Origin: Reclinomonas americana ATCC 50394
Taxonomy: Eukaryota; Jakobida; Jakobea; Jakobida
Assembly (NCBI GenBank): GCA_048213135.1
Contig: PS015728.1
Span: 11,277 to 35,955, forward strand
Direction: 5' to 3'
Length of the DNA stretch: 24,679 nt
Part shown: positions 12,301 through 20,944 of the stretch, piece after piece
How the letters are laid out: each line of letters opens with the position of its first letter
Position numbering within the stretch: position 1 is the first letter of the stretch
Made by a program: the position numbers and the translations under genes
The notes under the pieces: generated by a model
Databases searched by the model: none
What the model was told of the DNA's origin: nothing
The model's input: the letters and a program-made list of their open reading frames with translations, nothing else

Positions 12301-15300
12301 AGCCGCACCCTCAGGAACGCCAAGAATCGCCGGTTCTGGCCGGCAGTCAACTCTGTCAGCAGGCGCATAAACTGGACGTGGTGCTCAAACAGACGCGACG
12401 TCTCCGTCTTGTCGGGGTTGAGGAACGTGCGCAGCGGCTGTGTACGAGAAAAAAACTCAGTGGGTCGCCAGCATGCACAAACGGTGCTGGAGAAGAATAA
12501 CAGCAGCGCAACAATCACGCCGCCGGCAGTGGCCACCGACGGGATACTGTGCTGGAACACGTAGACTCGGTGCAGATCGAGGTTGGCAGGCTGAAGCAAC
12601 TCCAGACCAATCGTCAACTGATTCGAGAAGAAGGCCTGCGAGAGACAGCAATGAGGCAAGTGACGTTCTCTGAGTGGGTGGGAGGGTGAGTGGGTGGGTG
12701 GAGGTGAATACGAAACCTGTGTTCCATGCCGACACATGGCCTGGAGGGTGCGCAGAATGCCACGACTGACATCGGTTGCCGACCACGCCAGCTGTGCATC
12801 ACAATCACCGTCGTCAGCCAATGGATGGCTCAAGCAACAAGCATGTCGTCACGCAACTCCCATGAGGAATTTCACCGAGGACTGCGTGATGCCACGCGCC
12901 ACTTGGCTGTCTGCCGTGAACATGGTCCGCAGCAGATGCACGCACTCCACGTGCGTGTCCGGGTCCTGAATGAACCGCCTCAAAAAGTCTGGCGCCACCA
13001 TGAGTTCGCACGGCACGACACGACACACACAGCATACACTCGCGAAAGCATACCAAACAAGCGCAGGCACTGGAAGGCGACTACGTGGTAGCGGAAGGAG
13101 AGGTCGGCCAGCAGCAACAGTACTTGTCGGATAATCGGCTTGAAATCCAAGTGCAACTCGCTCTGTGCCACGATGGAGGTGAGACGCGGCGCGACACACC
13201 GCAGTGCACGAAACGACGGTCAACACGAAACTTGCAACAGGAAGAGCAAGTTGATCAGCAAGTCGGGTACGTTCAACTGTGAAAGCACTCGCTGACGCCA
13301 CGCCACACGGAGAACCAGTTCGTCCTCGGTGCCTGCGGAGATTGACATGTTTTTGAATCAAGAGAACATACAACGAAAAGGAATGATGATAAATGTTGAC
13401 GTACGGGACTGCACGGGATTCACCAATTCCCACATGGCACTGGTGCTGCTCGCGTCGCCCGTGTGCACCGACAGCAATCGCCGCAGACCCTGACATATTC
13501 GCACGGTGAGCATTGAGGACTATAACAAGCACACCGCTGGCGCAGTACGCACCCGTACGTGGTCCTCGAGAATGGTCAGCTGTTCCCCCAGGGCCGCTGT
13601 CCGCAGCAAGTCGCGCCAGTTCATGACGTAAAAGGTAATGTGCCTTGCAGCGTACGCTGCCTGCCGAGCAAACTCAGTGTACTCGCCGTTGACGGCCGAC
13701 ACCTCCCTGCAATGACATGTCGGTGAGACGACAAGTGTCGGCGACGAATACGCGGATGGAGGCAATCGCACCAAATGTCGTCGACGGCTTGCGCACGCTT
13801 CCATTGCACCGTGTGCATGCGGAACATGCGTTCTGCGTGTGGGCGAACCGTGGAGCCACCGCACAGCCGGTCGACAGGGTTCACTGCACATGCCATTTGC
13901 GTGAGCACAACATTCTACTGCATAACAACTTGAACAGTCAATCGCTCACAGTTCTCGATGGGCGCCGTCAGTGCCGTTCTGGACAACGGTGGCGAGAACA
14001 TAAAGCCGGTGTGCGGACGCCGCTCACCCTCGGGCAGGAACAGACTGAGATTGTCGGGATCCACAAAATTGACCGAGGTGGTCATGTTGGCTGTCGGCGC
14101 ATCATCACACGGTGAGCTCCGCTCGGTTAGGCAAAGCAGGCATGCATGCAGACGTACCTCCTGGTCGCAGCTTAAAGTCCTGGTAATACGACGGAGACGA
14201 CGGCAGAACCACGACCTCGAATCGGTAGCCCTCGGACGACGCCGTCAGGGTGCTACCGCGCTTGCCTGCACCCCAGTCGAGTCAGCACCGACACAGACCG
14301 CCAATCCAACATTCAACAGACAAGAGCGAGCGCACCATCGCGACCGCGGAACTGGATCACGGAAAAGCCGTCGCGTCCCTGATTGATTTCAATGTACAGC
14401 CGCTTGTCCAGGGATCGAAGGCTGCGAGCACCATGAGTTACAACGAAAGGGAGCACCGTCTGTTGCACCAAACATACCGCACGCCATCGGCAGCCTCCGG
14501 TTTCAACAGCGCAAGCAACTGGCCAGCTGTGCGAACCTCGGGGAATCCAATGGGCAGGTACATGCCGGCCGTCTGCGTAAACACACACGCAGTCAGCGCC
14601 ACATCACCTGCCAGTGACAGCCATCCACTCTGTCACGCACCGCTTGACTGGCGATCGAGACGTAGCTCGAGAGGGCGAGGGCGGCGGCCATGCGATGCTT
14701 GCCGATGCGTCGACTGCCGGGACGTGGGCGAATGTTCTTCTGGTACGAGCTCGCCATCAACGGCGACTCGGTCACGTCTTCCGTGCGTGCATTGCCGCGT
14801 CCCTGCACCAAACTGATGTGCATGCGATTGCGCATGCGGATCGACGCCGACGGGTTGGCATTGATTGCCGCCAACTCGCCCATGCGCCGAATCTTGCCGC
14901 GGTCAACGTCGGAGATGGTGACGGAGCGCGAGGTGGTGCCCCACTCAAACACCTCCAGGCCCTTCAAGATGGCGGCAGCGGGATTACCGAAATTGACCTC
15001 GCGACCGCGTCGCAGTGTTGGCTTGTTGGCAGAGAGGCGCGCCATGCCGCTGCCGTCGGAGCGGTTTTGCTCGTCTGTGGAGCAACAAAAGAAAATCATC
15101 ACGGTGTTTCTTTTTTTTGCATGCTGTGGAGACAGTGACGACGCAACATTCGACACGACGGAGCGCAGCAATGTCGTCTGGTCGCAGAAACTCGAACAAG
15201 CATGCGCGCGAGTACGGCATGGGTGCCGAGGGACCGAGGGTGGTGCGCAGCGGACCGAGATTGCGTTGCTGGTGGCCGTCGCCGTCGCCCTGTCGAGCAG

Positions 15301-18300
15301 AAATGAATGGGGGAAAGCAGGAGAGTAGAGACAACAAGCGGTGACAAGTTGACGCACCCCATCGTCGCCGTTGCGTGGAGCCTCGTCGTCGTCATCGTCG
15401 TCATCGTCAATGTTTTCGTGCTCACGCTGCACACGCAGGTACATCTTGGAGGTGAGGCAATAGATGGCCACCACCAGGCCGCGTCGCACGGAGGAAGGGT
15501 CTGTGTTGATGGAGAGTGAGAGACAATAATCACACCTCACCTCACCGCACTTCATTCTCACTCACCAGAGGCCGACAACGCCGCGGCGGAGGCCATGTCG
15601 AGACGCACGTCGGGATGCAAGGCATACCTGATGCCACGCAGTAAGTATGCGTGTGTGAGTGGTTCCCCTTCCCCCATGCCCCATATCACACACGTACCCC
15701 GTCTCCACATGCTCCAAGTACATGATGCTCGACGAGCGAATGGGTGTCGACGCGTCCACCGACGGGTCGGCACTCTGGAAACGAAACATGCACGCTCGAG
15801 CGGCACCAGGAGCCGTAAGCGGCACAAGACAGACGTGAGCAGCACTGCAACCGTTGGGGGGTGTGTGAGCGACAATGGGAGGAGCGAGGACAAGAACTAG
15901 CGAGAAGACACAACTTGCTTAGCTCCTCCTCCTGCACCTCCTCCACCTCCTCGTCGGCCTCGGCGCTGGTGCCCTCCAGCTCGCGATCACGTGCCACCGC
16001 CATGGACCGCAGGATCAGACTCATGGCTTTCTCGCGAGAGAACAGCATCGAGGAGAACACGTAGTGCTTGCCGCCTGTGGGAGCTCCCAGTGAGCGGGTG
16101 ACTGAGCAGCAAGCAAGCAACGACGACAACGACGACGCAACTCTTCATCGTAATGTCGAGCGCGTCGGGAATCACACCGAGCGTGCTCCGGCGTTTGACC
16201 TCCTCGATCTCGCGCAGCTCCAGCACAAAGTGGTCGTTGCTGAACGACAGCACCCCACCACTCGTAAATACCAGCGTCCAATCAACTGGAGAGTGAAAGA
16301 CACACTCACCGAAACAAACGCGAATCGAAACACAGATAGTTGGCCGACACGAACAAAACGCCTGTGCGCTGAATGCCCTTGACGTAGGAGCAGGAGAACG
16401 AGTCGTAGAGTTTCTCCTCGGGACCAAAGCCGAAGAGACGACGGAAGCGCTTCTCGGGGCCCTCGAACACCAGATTGAGCACTTGCTGACCGCGAGCGGC
16501 GAGTCGCTGACCGACGCGCTTCAGGTTCATGCCCAGGTACCAGTGCGAGCTGCCGGTGCCGGTGGTGTCGCCGTCTCCTTGGTCTATGGAGGGGGGTGAG
16601 AGGGGGAAGGCGGAAGGGAAAGGGGAAGGGAAAGGGGAAGGGAAAGAGGAAGGGAAAGGGAAAGGGGTGAGGGGGAGGGAAAGGGTGAGGGGAAGGGAAG
16701 GGGTGAGGGGATGGAAAGGGGGAAGACAAGAAGGACGCAAGTGGGGGAGACGCAAGTGGGGAGACGCAAGTGGGGAGCCGCAAGTGGGGGATACAAAGTG
16801 GGGAAGGGAATGGGGGAGGGGAATGGGGGAAGGGAAGGGGGAAGGGAAAAGGGGATGGAAGACAAGGGGAGACGCAAGTTACGCAAGTGGGGAGACAAAG
16901 TGGGGAAGGGAAAGGAGGAAGGGAATGGGGGAAGGGAATGGGGGAAGGGAATGGGGGAAGGGAATGGGGGGAAGGGAATGGGGGGAAGGGGAATGGGAGG
17001 GAAGGAAATGGGGGAAGGGAATGGGGGAGGAGGGATTGGGGGGAGGGAATGGGGAAAGGGATGGGGGCGCAAGAGGGGAGACGAAGTGGGGGAAGACGCA
17101 AGGAAGGAGACATGAAACAGCAGTCGCAATCACCACGTGAGACTCGCAACACAGACCTCCATCGGCGTTCAGCGGTGCAATCTTGTCGACTTGATCCGGA
17201 CGCATAGCGAGGTACAGCCCGCTGGCAAAGTGTCGCAAGCGAACTCGGGTTTCCCAAGTCAGTGAGCCACCTGCAGCGATTGACGATCAGCACAGAGTGC
17301 ACTCGGGCAGACATTCACGCGCGCGCGCGCTGCGAACCGTCTCCGCGTACAGTTTCAACCTCCCACAGATCGGGCAGGCGCCCCAGAAACTGCGCTTGAG
17401 CTGCTCACGGAGAGATTGTTGTCAGACGGGGGTACGAGTCATCAAAGGCAGTCACTCTCCGCACAAACCTGTCGCCGCTGCTGCCTCATCGGCACTGCTG
17501 TGCCCCTGCACAAAGTCACGTCGCAGCTCCTCAATCGACGGCCGCGGTTCGACAAGCACTGGATGTGGGTGATCGCCGTCGCCCAGCACCTGGTCGCTGA
17601 GACCGGAAAAGTAGACCGAACCACCGCTCTACACGACAGTGGATCTGTCAGAAACACCAAAAGTACTCTTTTGGCGCACCTCGCGAGTGACGCAACATCC
17701 ACAAAGGGTGGCAAGAGGGGCGGGAATACCACCTCCGAGGTGGCCGGATCCGACGGCGGCAGTGACAGGAGGAAGGAGTTGACCACGTCCGCGTCGCGCC
17801 GCTGTTACATGACACGAAGATGAGATGACATGAACAAGGGAGAACAGAGAGCTCGGTTGTAAAACCTCGGCGGTGCGATTGTCGTCCTCAAACGCCGAGC
17901 GCTGCGCACCAAAGGCCGCACTGCGCAGCACAATCATGTCGCCGGCGCGCAGAATGCGGTCTTCGTCTTCACCGCCGGCGCCAGTGTCGGAGAGGCGCGA
18001 GTCGCGGATGGCACTGCGTGGAGAGGCGGGGAATGAGTGGCGGGAGAAGACGGGGAGGAAAAGCCGATACGCAACGTCGTGGAGACGAGGCGCCATCGGC
18101 ACTCGTCTTTTAGGCCAGCGACGACGGTTTTTCCGTCGAGAGTCGGCAGGCCCAGGTCGACACCATCGGGTCCTTGGCGCGGACGATGCGCGTTCAGGTA
18201 CAGTCGAGTGTTGGTGTTGAGGAGGAGCACCGTGTCGCCCTGCAGCACGCGGTTGCCTGGGGAAGGGGGGAGAAGGATGAGAAGGGAGATGAGGAGAAGG

Positions 18301-19753
18301 CTAAACGGGTGGCGACAAAAGGGGGATAATCAACGAGAGTGAGGAATGCAGAGCCAGCAATGGCAAAGGGGGAGGAGTAGGGGTGGAGAAGAAGAGAGGA
18401 CAAGATGGAGAGAGCAAGGCGCAGAAGGAGCCCCTTGCGCGAAAAAAGACATGGGAAAAGGCGCAGTAGTGAGGGCTCGGCAACCGAGTGACTGACGATA
18501 GGCAAAGGAGCGGGAGGCCAAAGAGCCATGCGTAGTAATCGTGAGTGGAGACAGAAAGTATCAAAGCGAGAAAAGGGTACAATGCCCTAGGCTTGGAGTG
18601 AGCGAAGAAGATAGGGACAACCGAGTGACTGACGATAGGTAATGGAGCGGGAGGCCATGCACAGTAATCGTGAGTGGAGACTGGCAGCATCAAAGCGAGA
18701 GAAGGGTAAAATGCCCTAGGCTTGGAGTGAGCGAAGGACAACATGGACAGTGTTGAGCCGAGAAAAACAATGAATTTAGAAGTGAGCGACGAATAACGCG
18801 AAGAGCATCGGGAAGACGCAAAGCAGCGCGTGGACTCGGAGTGAGAAGGAAGATGTGGACAATGTTGAGTAGAGACACAGAGAAACGAGGAGACCAAAGA
18901 AGCGAGTATCAGAGACAAACGAGAACGCGGATGGAGGACGCGACGGAGAGCAACACTCTTTGACAGTCACGTCCTTCTCCCTCCCGCACGAACCAATCTT
19001 GCGCGTCTTCGAGGACGGCTGGACGTGAAATGTGCCGGCCTCCTCCACCTGCGGGGTCAGAAACACCGACATGCCCTCGTCGCCTGCGAGCCGCACGTGA
19101 GCCACACACATAACACAAAGAGAGACTTCGCAAGAGGGAAGCAGCGCACCAGATGGCACTCGGCGCACACAAATGTACTGGCCATCGGCGTTGCGCAATC
19201 GCAGCGACTGTGTGTGTGCAGCGATCGATGAGAGAGACCCAGACACGCTCGTCTGCACGCGCGTGGCCACAGACCTGCCCGTACAGGATCCAGTCGCGAT
19301 CGTACACCGATGCCGACTCGCCATCGGCACCTCCTGCGCCACTGCCACTGCCCTCTTTCACAATCTCCATGTGCCAGACGTGCGCCGTGTACAGCGAGTC
19401 GACATTGCGACTGCTCTCAAAGCCTGGGGAGTGGACGAGGAGATCAGAGAGGCTAGAGTGAGAGTGAGAGGAGGCGAGGGATCACTCACGTGGGAGGGCC
19501 AACTCCGGGAACTGCACCATGCATCGACCACCAAAGGCATGCATGGCTGCTTGCCAAGAGAGTGACACACTGTGTGGTGCCACCTGCGCAGACACAGATG
19601 GGGGAGAGAGAGAGAGAGAGAGTGAGTGAGAAGGAGGGGTGGGAGGAGGGAGGGAGGAGGGGGAGAGACTGCAGTCAATCGCGACTCCAATGACAGAGTA
19701 TGAAGGGTGGGAGGTGGGGGAGAGGGGGAGAGAGAAGGGAGAGTGAGCATGAG

Positions 19754-19812
<59 letters not shown>

Positions 19813-20504
19813 NNNNNNNNNNNNNNNNNNNNNNNNNNNNNNNNNNNNNNNNNNNNNNNNNNNNNNNNNNNNNNNNNNNNNNNNNNNNNNNNNNNNNNNN
19901 NNNNNNNNNNNNNNNNNNNNNNNAGAGTGAGAAAGCGAGAGAGTGAGAGTGAGAGAGTGAGTTGGTGACAGTGCAGTCAATCGCGACTCCAATGACAGTG
20001 ATTGATCAATGCATGCAACAGAGTGCGAGAGAGTGTGTGAGAGAGCGCGCGAGAGAGCACAAGAGAGTGCGAGAGAGCAAACAGAGAGTGCAACAAACAC
20101 ACACTTCCACTCTCTCACACACACACCAATGCATCCTGCACTGCTGCAGCTCCTCCTCCTCCTCCTCCTGCCACTGATGCAGCAGTGGTAGTAGTAGGCG
20201 CGACAGGCGACGGAGGCGGATACACTGTCGTCTCCAACACGACAAACACCGCATCGCCTCCGCGCAGACCCGGAACCGCAGTGCCTCCTCCTCCTCCACC
20301 TGCACTGGAAGTGGCGAGAGAGGAGCGTGCGAGGAGGTCGCTTACTCCTCCGCGCATGTAACTCGCTGTCACTGTTGCTGTTGGTGTGGTGTTTGTTGTG
20401 GTCATGGGTGCTTGTTGTTGTTGTTGCTGAGGTGCGCGAGAGAGCGGGCTGGCAAAGGAGGAGATGGCCGCGGATCCGCCGGCCGCGCGGCTGCCTGCTG
20501 ACAT
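2581..20504 (-). CDS. IP3 receptor-type calcium-release channel with embedded GRAM domain
   Basis: This single gene has about 68 modelled exons. About 1,666 codons precede the N gap and about 2,110 follow it, roughly 3,800 residues in total, against about 2,700 for animal IP3Rs and 5,000 for ryanodine receptors. Domain order is a low-complexity N-terminus, MIR/Ins145-like beta-trefoils, an inserted GRAM domain, the rest of the MIR region, RIH, a long helical region, a RIH-associated region, transmembrane helices with a pore loop, a C2H2 zinc motif and a coiled coil. Clear IP3R matches are LWEVETVR, VRLRHFASGLYLA, the S5-S6 pore region, CFIC...H-x4-H and the final coil. IP3R rather than RyR is favoured by the zinc-motif neighbourhood and by the absence of visible SPRY or EF-hand repeats. 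The start is the ATG at 20504 in the repeat copy nearest the gene. Exons are listed under the sub-features. Confidence 0.88.
3430..4604 (-). other. Transmembrane and pore region
   Basis: Exons are 4604-4155, 4086-3960, 3894-3681 and 3602-3430. The region just before the membrane (ENLLGRVEVLRGEDIEVVFF) matches the IP3R segment ahead of S1. Hydrophobic helices are SVWLSILLTVAINLDLFI (S1), LIILGALLLVSSVVANASYW (S2 or S3), ALTLLFAILGLAVSPYFF (S4), a segment containing LLLGFLIVYFYAIIGFVYF (S5) and FFFFFMIILLNIFLGIII (S6). Only five are obvious. The stretch between the second and S4 is hydrophilic, so one animal helix has no clear counterpart. The pore loop reads CDSILTCWAVIIAQVPSGGDQLRG. The segment probably lies in the ER or a similar Ca2+-store membrane. 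Confidence 0.88.
4708..6988 (-). other. RIH-associated region before the channel
   Basis: Exons are 6988-6797, 6735-6620, 6539-6448, 6371-6099, 6028-5877, 5804-5716, 5648-5478, 5405-5335 and 5266-4708. The segments FQKRNLFYFVRNATLLSR and YVETVLDILSTS, then YVSLIMTEVLTLLHEHL, resemble the IP3R RIH-associated domain, where a leucine-rich helical block precedes a loop to the membrane. A glycine/acidic loop near 6100-6170 separates the helices. The long exon 5266-4708 is helical and charged. Two donor choices are uncertain. Near 6797-6809 two GT sites give the same phase. At 6098 I prefer a 70-nt intron to the alternative 31-nt intron starting at 6059. Confidence 0.72.
7054..11220 (-). other. Central helical region of the channel
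   Basis: Exons are 11220(partial)-11102, 11036-10790, 10721-10560, 10495-10299, 10224-9928, 9853-9666, 9600-9484, 9428-9305, 9232-8986, 8939-8917, 8781-8675, 8590-8291, 8228-7988, 7920-7759, 7688-7577, 7518-7402 and 7329-7054. Sequence is mainly amphipathic and leucine-rich, consistent with the alpha-solenoid scaffold that links ligand-binding and pore parts in IP3Rs, but no single segment is diagnostic. It contains one GC-AG intron (10789-10722) and a 23-nt micro-exon (8939-8917). Residues coded at about 8230-7060 are low-complexity, rich in Ser/Pro/Met and acidic runs, and are probably a disordered regulatory loop. The 5' part is lost in the N gap. Confidence 0.7.
10722..10789 (-). other. 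GC-AG intron
   Basis: The exon end CGCAG is followed by GCAAGT, the classic GC-AG donor context, and the acceptor is GCACAG. Phase 2 joins give VRSMGVDFGELQ. The nearby GT site (GTGCGCAGG) would shift the frame. Confidence 0.7.
11221..11448. other. Assembly gap (228 N) inside the channel gene
   Basis: Unknown bases interrupt the gene. The reading frame enters the gap after the intron that starts at 11526 and leaves it at about 11220 (SFVAEVLRNVVNAVS). At least one splice acceptor and some coding sequence are probably hidden, up to about 76 codons if the N count is true. Confidence 0.98.
11527..13883 (-). other. RIH domain region of the channel
   Basis: Exons are 13883-13772, 13706-13559 (or -13553), 13519-13405, 13332-13232, 13162-13054, 12988-12858, 12791-12717, 12635-12519, 12437-12309, 12236-12087, 12008-11938 and 11836-11527. 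In IP3Rs the RIH domain forms the alpha-helical half of the IP3-binding core. Similarity is seen in WRQRVLSQLNVPDLLINLL, in FKPIIRQVLLLLADLSFRYH (place of the IP3R FRHICRLCYRVLRH helix), in TAGQNRRFLAFLR (place of NREPRFLDYL) and in LFSVMRDEHLHVFGTRSCL (place of the MSDENLPYDLRASFC helix). The basic YRK triplet that contacts IP3 in animal receptors is not evident. One intron, about 13558-13520, is only 39 nt (or 33 nt). Confidence 0.75.
13950..15844 (-). other. Rest of MIR region and linker of the channel
   Basis: Exons are 15844-15698, 15627-15566, 15500-15358, 15289-15148, 15074-14641, 14572-14478, 14421-14336, 14265-14158 and 14090-13950. The first part resumes the IP3R pattern after the GRAM insertion. 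CLVPL...MFRFQSADPS occupies the place of the IP3R YSLVSVP...IFELDPTT segment, and SSSIMYLEHVETGYALH the place of NSYVRLRHLCTNTWVH. Another beta-trefoil-like element is LVVAIYCLTSKMYLRV. An eight-aspartate run is coded near 15400. The 434-nt exon (15074-14641) and the following small exons have no recognised domain and probably extend the linker into the RIH domain. Confidence 0.72.
15915..16583 (-). other. GRAM domain inserted in the MIR region
   Basis: Exons are 16583-16310, 16239-16142 and 16074-15915 (about residues 514-690). The sequence HWYLGMNL...EKRFRRLFGFGPEEKL, then the beta-strand signature DSFSCSYVKGIQRTGVLFVS and ANYLCFDS, DHFVLELREIEEVKR, and finally KHYVFSSMLFSREKAMSLI follow the full GRAM pattern found in TBC1D8/9 and GRAMD proteins. 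The block ends in an acidic tail (EADEEVEEVQEEELS). GRAM domains have a PH-like fold and often bind phosphoinositides or other anionic lipids. Flanking exons on both sides are IP3R MIR sequence and all joins are in phase, so this is part of the channel, not a separate gene. Confidence 0.85.
16584..17156 (-). repeat. 573-nt intron with polypurine/polypyrimidine minisatellite
   Basis: The plus strand from about 16590 to 17120 is almost wholly purine. It is built of irregular repeats such as GGGAAGGG and GGGGGAAGGGAAT, and GACGCAAGTGGGGA units near 16735-16800. It lies between the MIR exon (17270-17157) and the first GRAM exon, with donor GTCTGT and acceptor CCATAG on the minus strand. It is about eight times longer than a typical intron in this gene. 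Long open frames in it are low-complexity artefacts. Confidence 0.85.
17157..19583 (-). other. Ins145/MIR beta-trefoil region of the channel
   Basis: Exons are 19583-19490, 19423-19275, 19207-19150, 19083-18994, 18256-18076, 18013-17866, 17801-17697, 17628-17469, 17400-17338 and 17270-17157 (about residues 127-513). IP3R landmarks appear in order. ILYGQSLRLRNADGQYICV fits the first MIR strand pair. GTFHVQPSSKTRKIG aligns with the IP3R SWFYIQPFYKLRSIG segment, RILRAGDMIVLRS with DILKGGDVVRLFH, and LPDLWEVETVR and VRLRHFASGLYLA with the last strands before the GRAM insertion. In animal receptors this region is the suppressor domain plus the beta half of the IP3-binding core. The IP3R RTTGR-like loop is not recognisable. 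Confidence 0.82.
18257..18993 (-). repeat. 737-nt intron containing a duplicated ~125-bp unit
   Basis: This is a long phase-1 intron between the exons ending at 18994 and starting at 18256. It holds two direct copies, 18481-18607 and 18618-18736, both starting CAACCGAGTGACTGACGATA and ending GGAGTGAGCGAAG, at a period of about 137 bp. A more diverged partial copy may follow to about 18870. No coding signal is seen. Confidence 0.75.
19584..20126 (-). repeat. Intron 1 with GA microsatellite and a 111-N gap
   Basis: The donor GTGTGTGTG follows exon 1 at 20127, and the acceptor GCGCAG precedes 19583. A (GA)n tract runs from about 19755 into the N gap (19813-19923) and GA-rich sequence continues beyond it. 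A 26-bp direct repeat beginning GCAGTCAATCGCGACTCCAA occurs at 19671-19696 and 19973-19998, on either side of the gap, so the tract may be a collapsed tandem array. No coding exon is seen in this stretch. Confidence 0.7.
20127..20504 (-). other. Exon 1 of the channel: low-complexity N-terminus
   Basis: This exon codes 126 residues starting MSAGSRAAGGSAAISSF, with a run of six glutamines, a Thr-rich patch, poly-Gly tracts and GLRGGDAVFVVLETT, the first beta-strand-like segment. In-frame methionines at about 20402 and near 20350 are alternative starts. The first ATG is preferred because the same ATG and coding start are conserved in all three upstream repeat copies. Animal IP3Rs have much shorter N-termini ahead of the Ins145 domain. 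Confidence 0.65.
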
Positions 20505-20641
20505 GCTCTCCTGTTCCTGTTTGCTGCCTGCCTGTCTTCTCTCTGTGTGTGTGCTGCAATACCGAGTACTCGAGTGTGTCCTGTGTGTTCGTATTCCGTC
20601 CATGAAACTTTGACCCTTGGCAAGGAACTCTGGATGCCGGG

Positions 20642-20812
20642 TCAACATTGTCGATTGAAGTCTGCAGTTACTGTCACTGTTGTTGTTGTTGTTGTTGGTG
20701 CTTTTGTGGTCATGGGTGCTTGTTGTTGTTGTTGTTGGGGTGCGCGAGAGAGCGGGCTGGCAAAGGAGGAGATGGCCGCGGATCCGCCGGCCGCGCGGCT
20801 GCCTGCTGACAT
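20642..20812 (-). pseudogene. Copy 2 of the channel N-terminal coding start (56 codons)
   Basis: The frame begins MSAGSRAAGGSAAISSFASP as in the real exon 1, keeps the glutamine run, then diverges at the repeat junction (VTADFNRQC) and stops. It could be a non-functional duplicate, a short upstream open frame, or an alternative first exon. A GTAACT donor-like site sits at the junction. Expression cannot be judged from sequence. Confidence 0.5.
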
Positions 20813-20944
20813 GCTCTCCTTGCCTGTCTTCTTCGCTCCTCTCTCTGCGTGTGCTGGGCAATACCGAATGTCCTGTGTGTTCGTATTCTTGTACGCTTCC
20901 GTCCGTGAAACTTTGACCCTTGGCAAGGCACTCTGGATGCCGGG

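Noticed and set aside
12438-12518. Extra hydrophobic segment (VIVALLLFF) in the RIH region, possible membrane helix
   Set aside because: It lies inside an intron (donor GTGATT at 12518, acceptor ACACAG at 12438) whose removal joins two in-frame exons.
15566-16583. A separate GRAM-domain gene nested between two channel genes
   Set aside because: No start or stop codon is needed. Every exon join from 20504 to 11527 stays in phase, and MIR strands that are neighbours in IP3Rs flank the GRAM exons on both sides.
16172-17314. 380-codon frame rich in Pro, Phe and Leu, and Gly/Lys/Glu-rich plus-strand frames
   Set aside because: These arise from the polypurine intron, where stops are rare in low-complexity sequence.
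2581-20504. Ryanodine receptor identity
   Set aside because: The size is intermediate, but the zinc-motif neighbourhood, pore flanks and MIR strands match IP3Rs better, and no SPRY or RyR repeats or EF-hands were seen.
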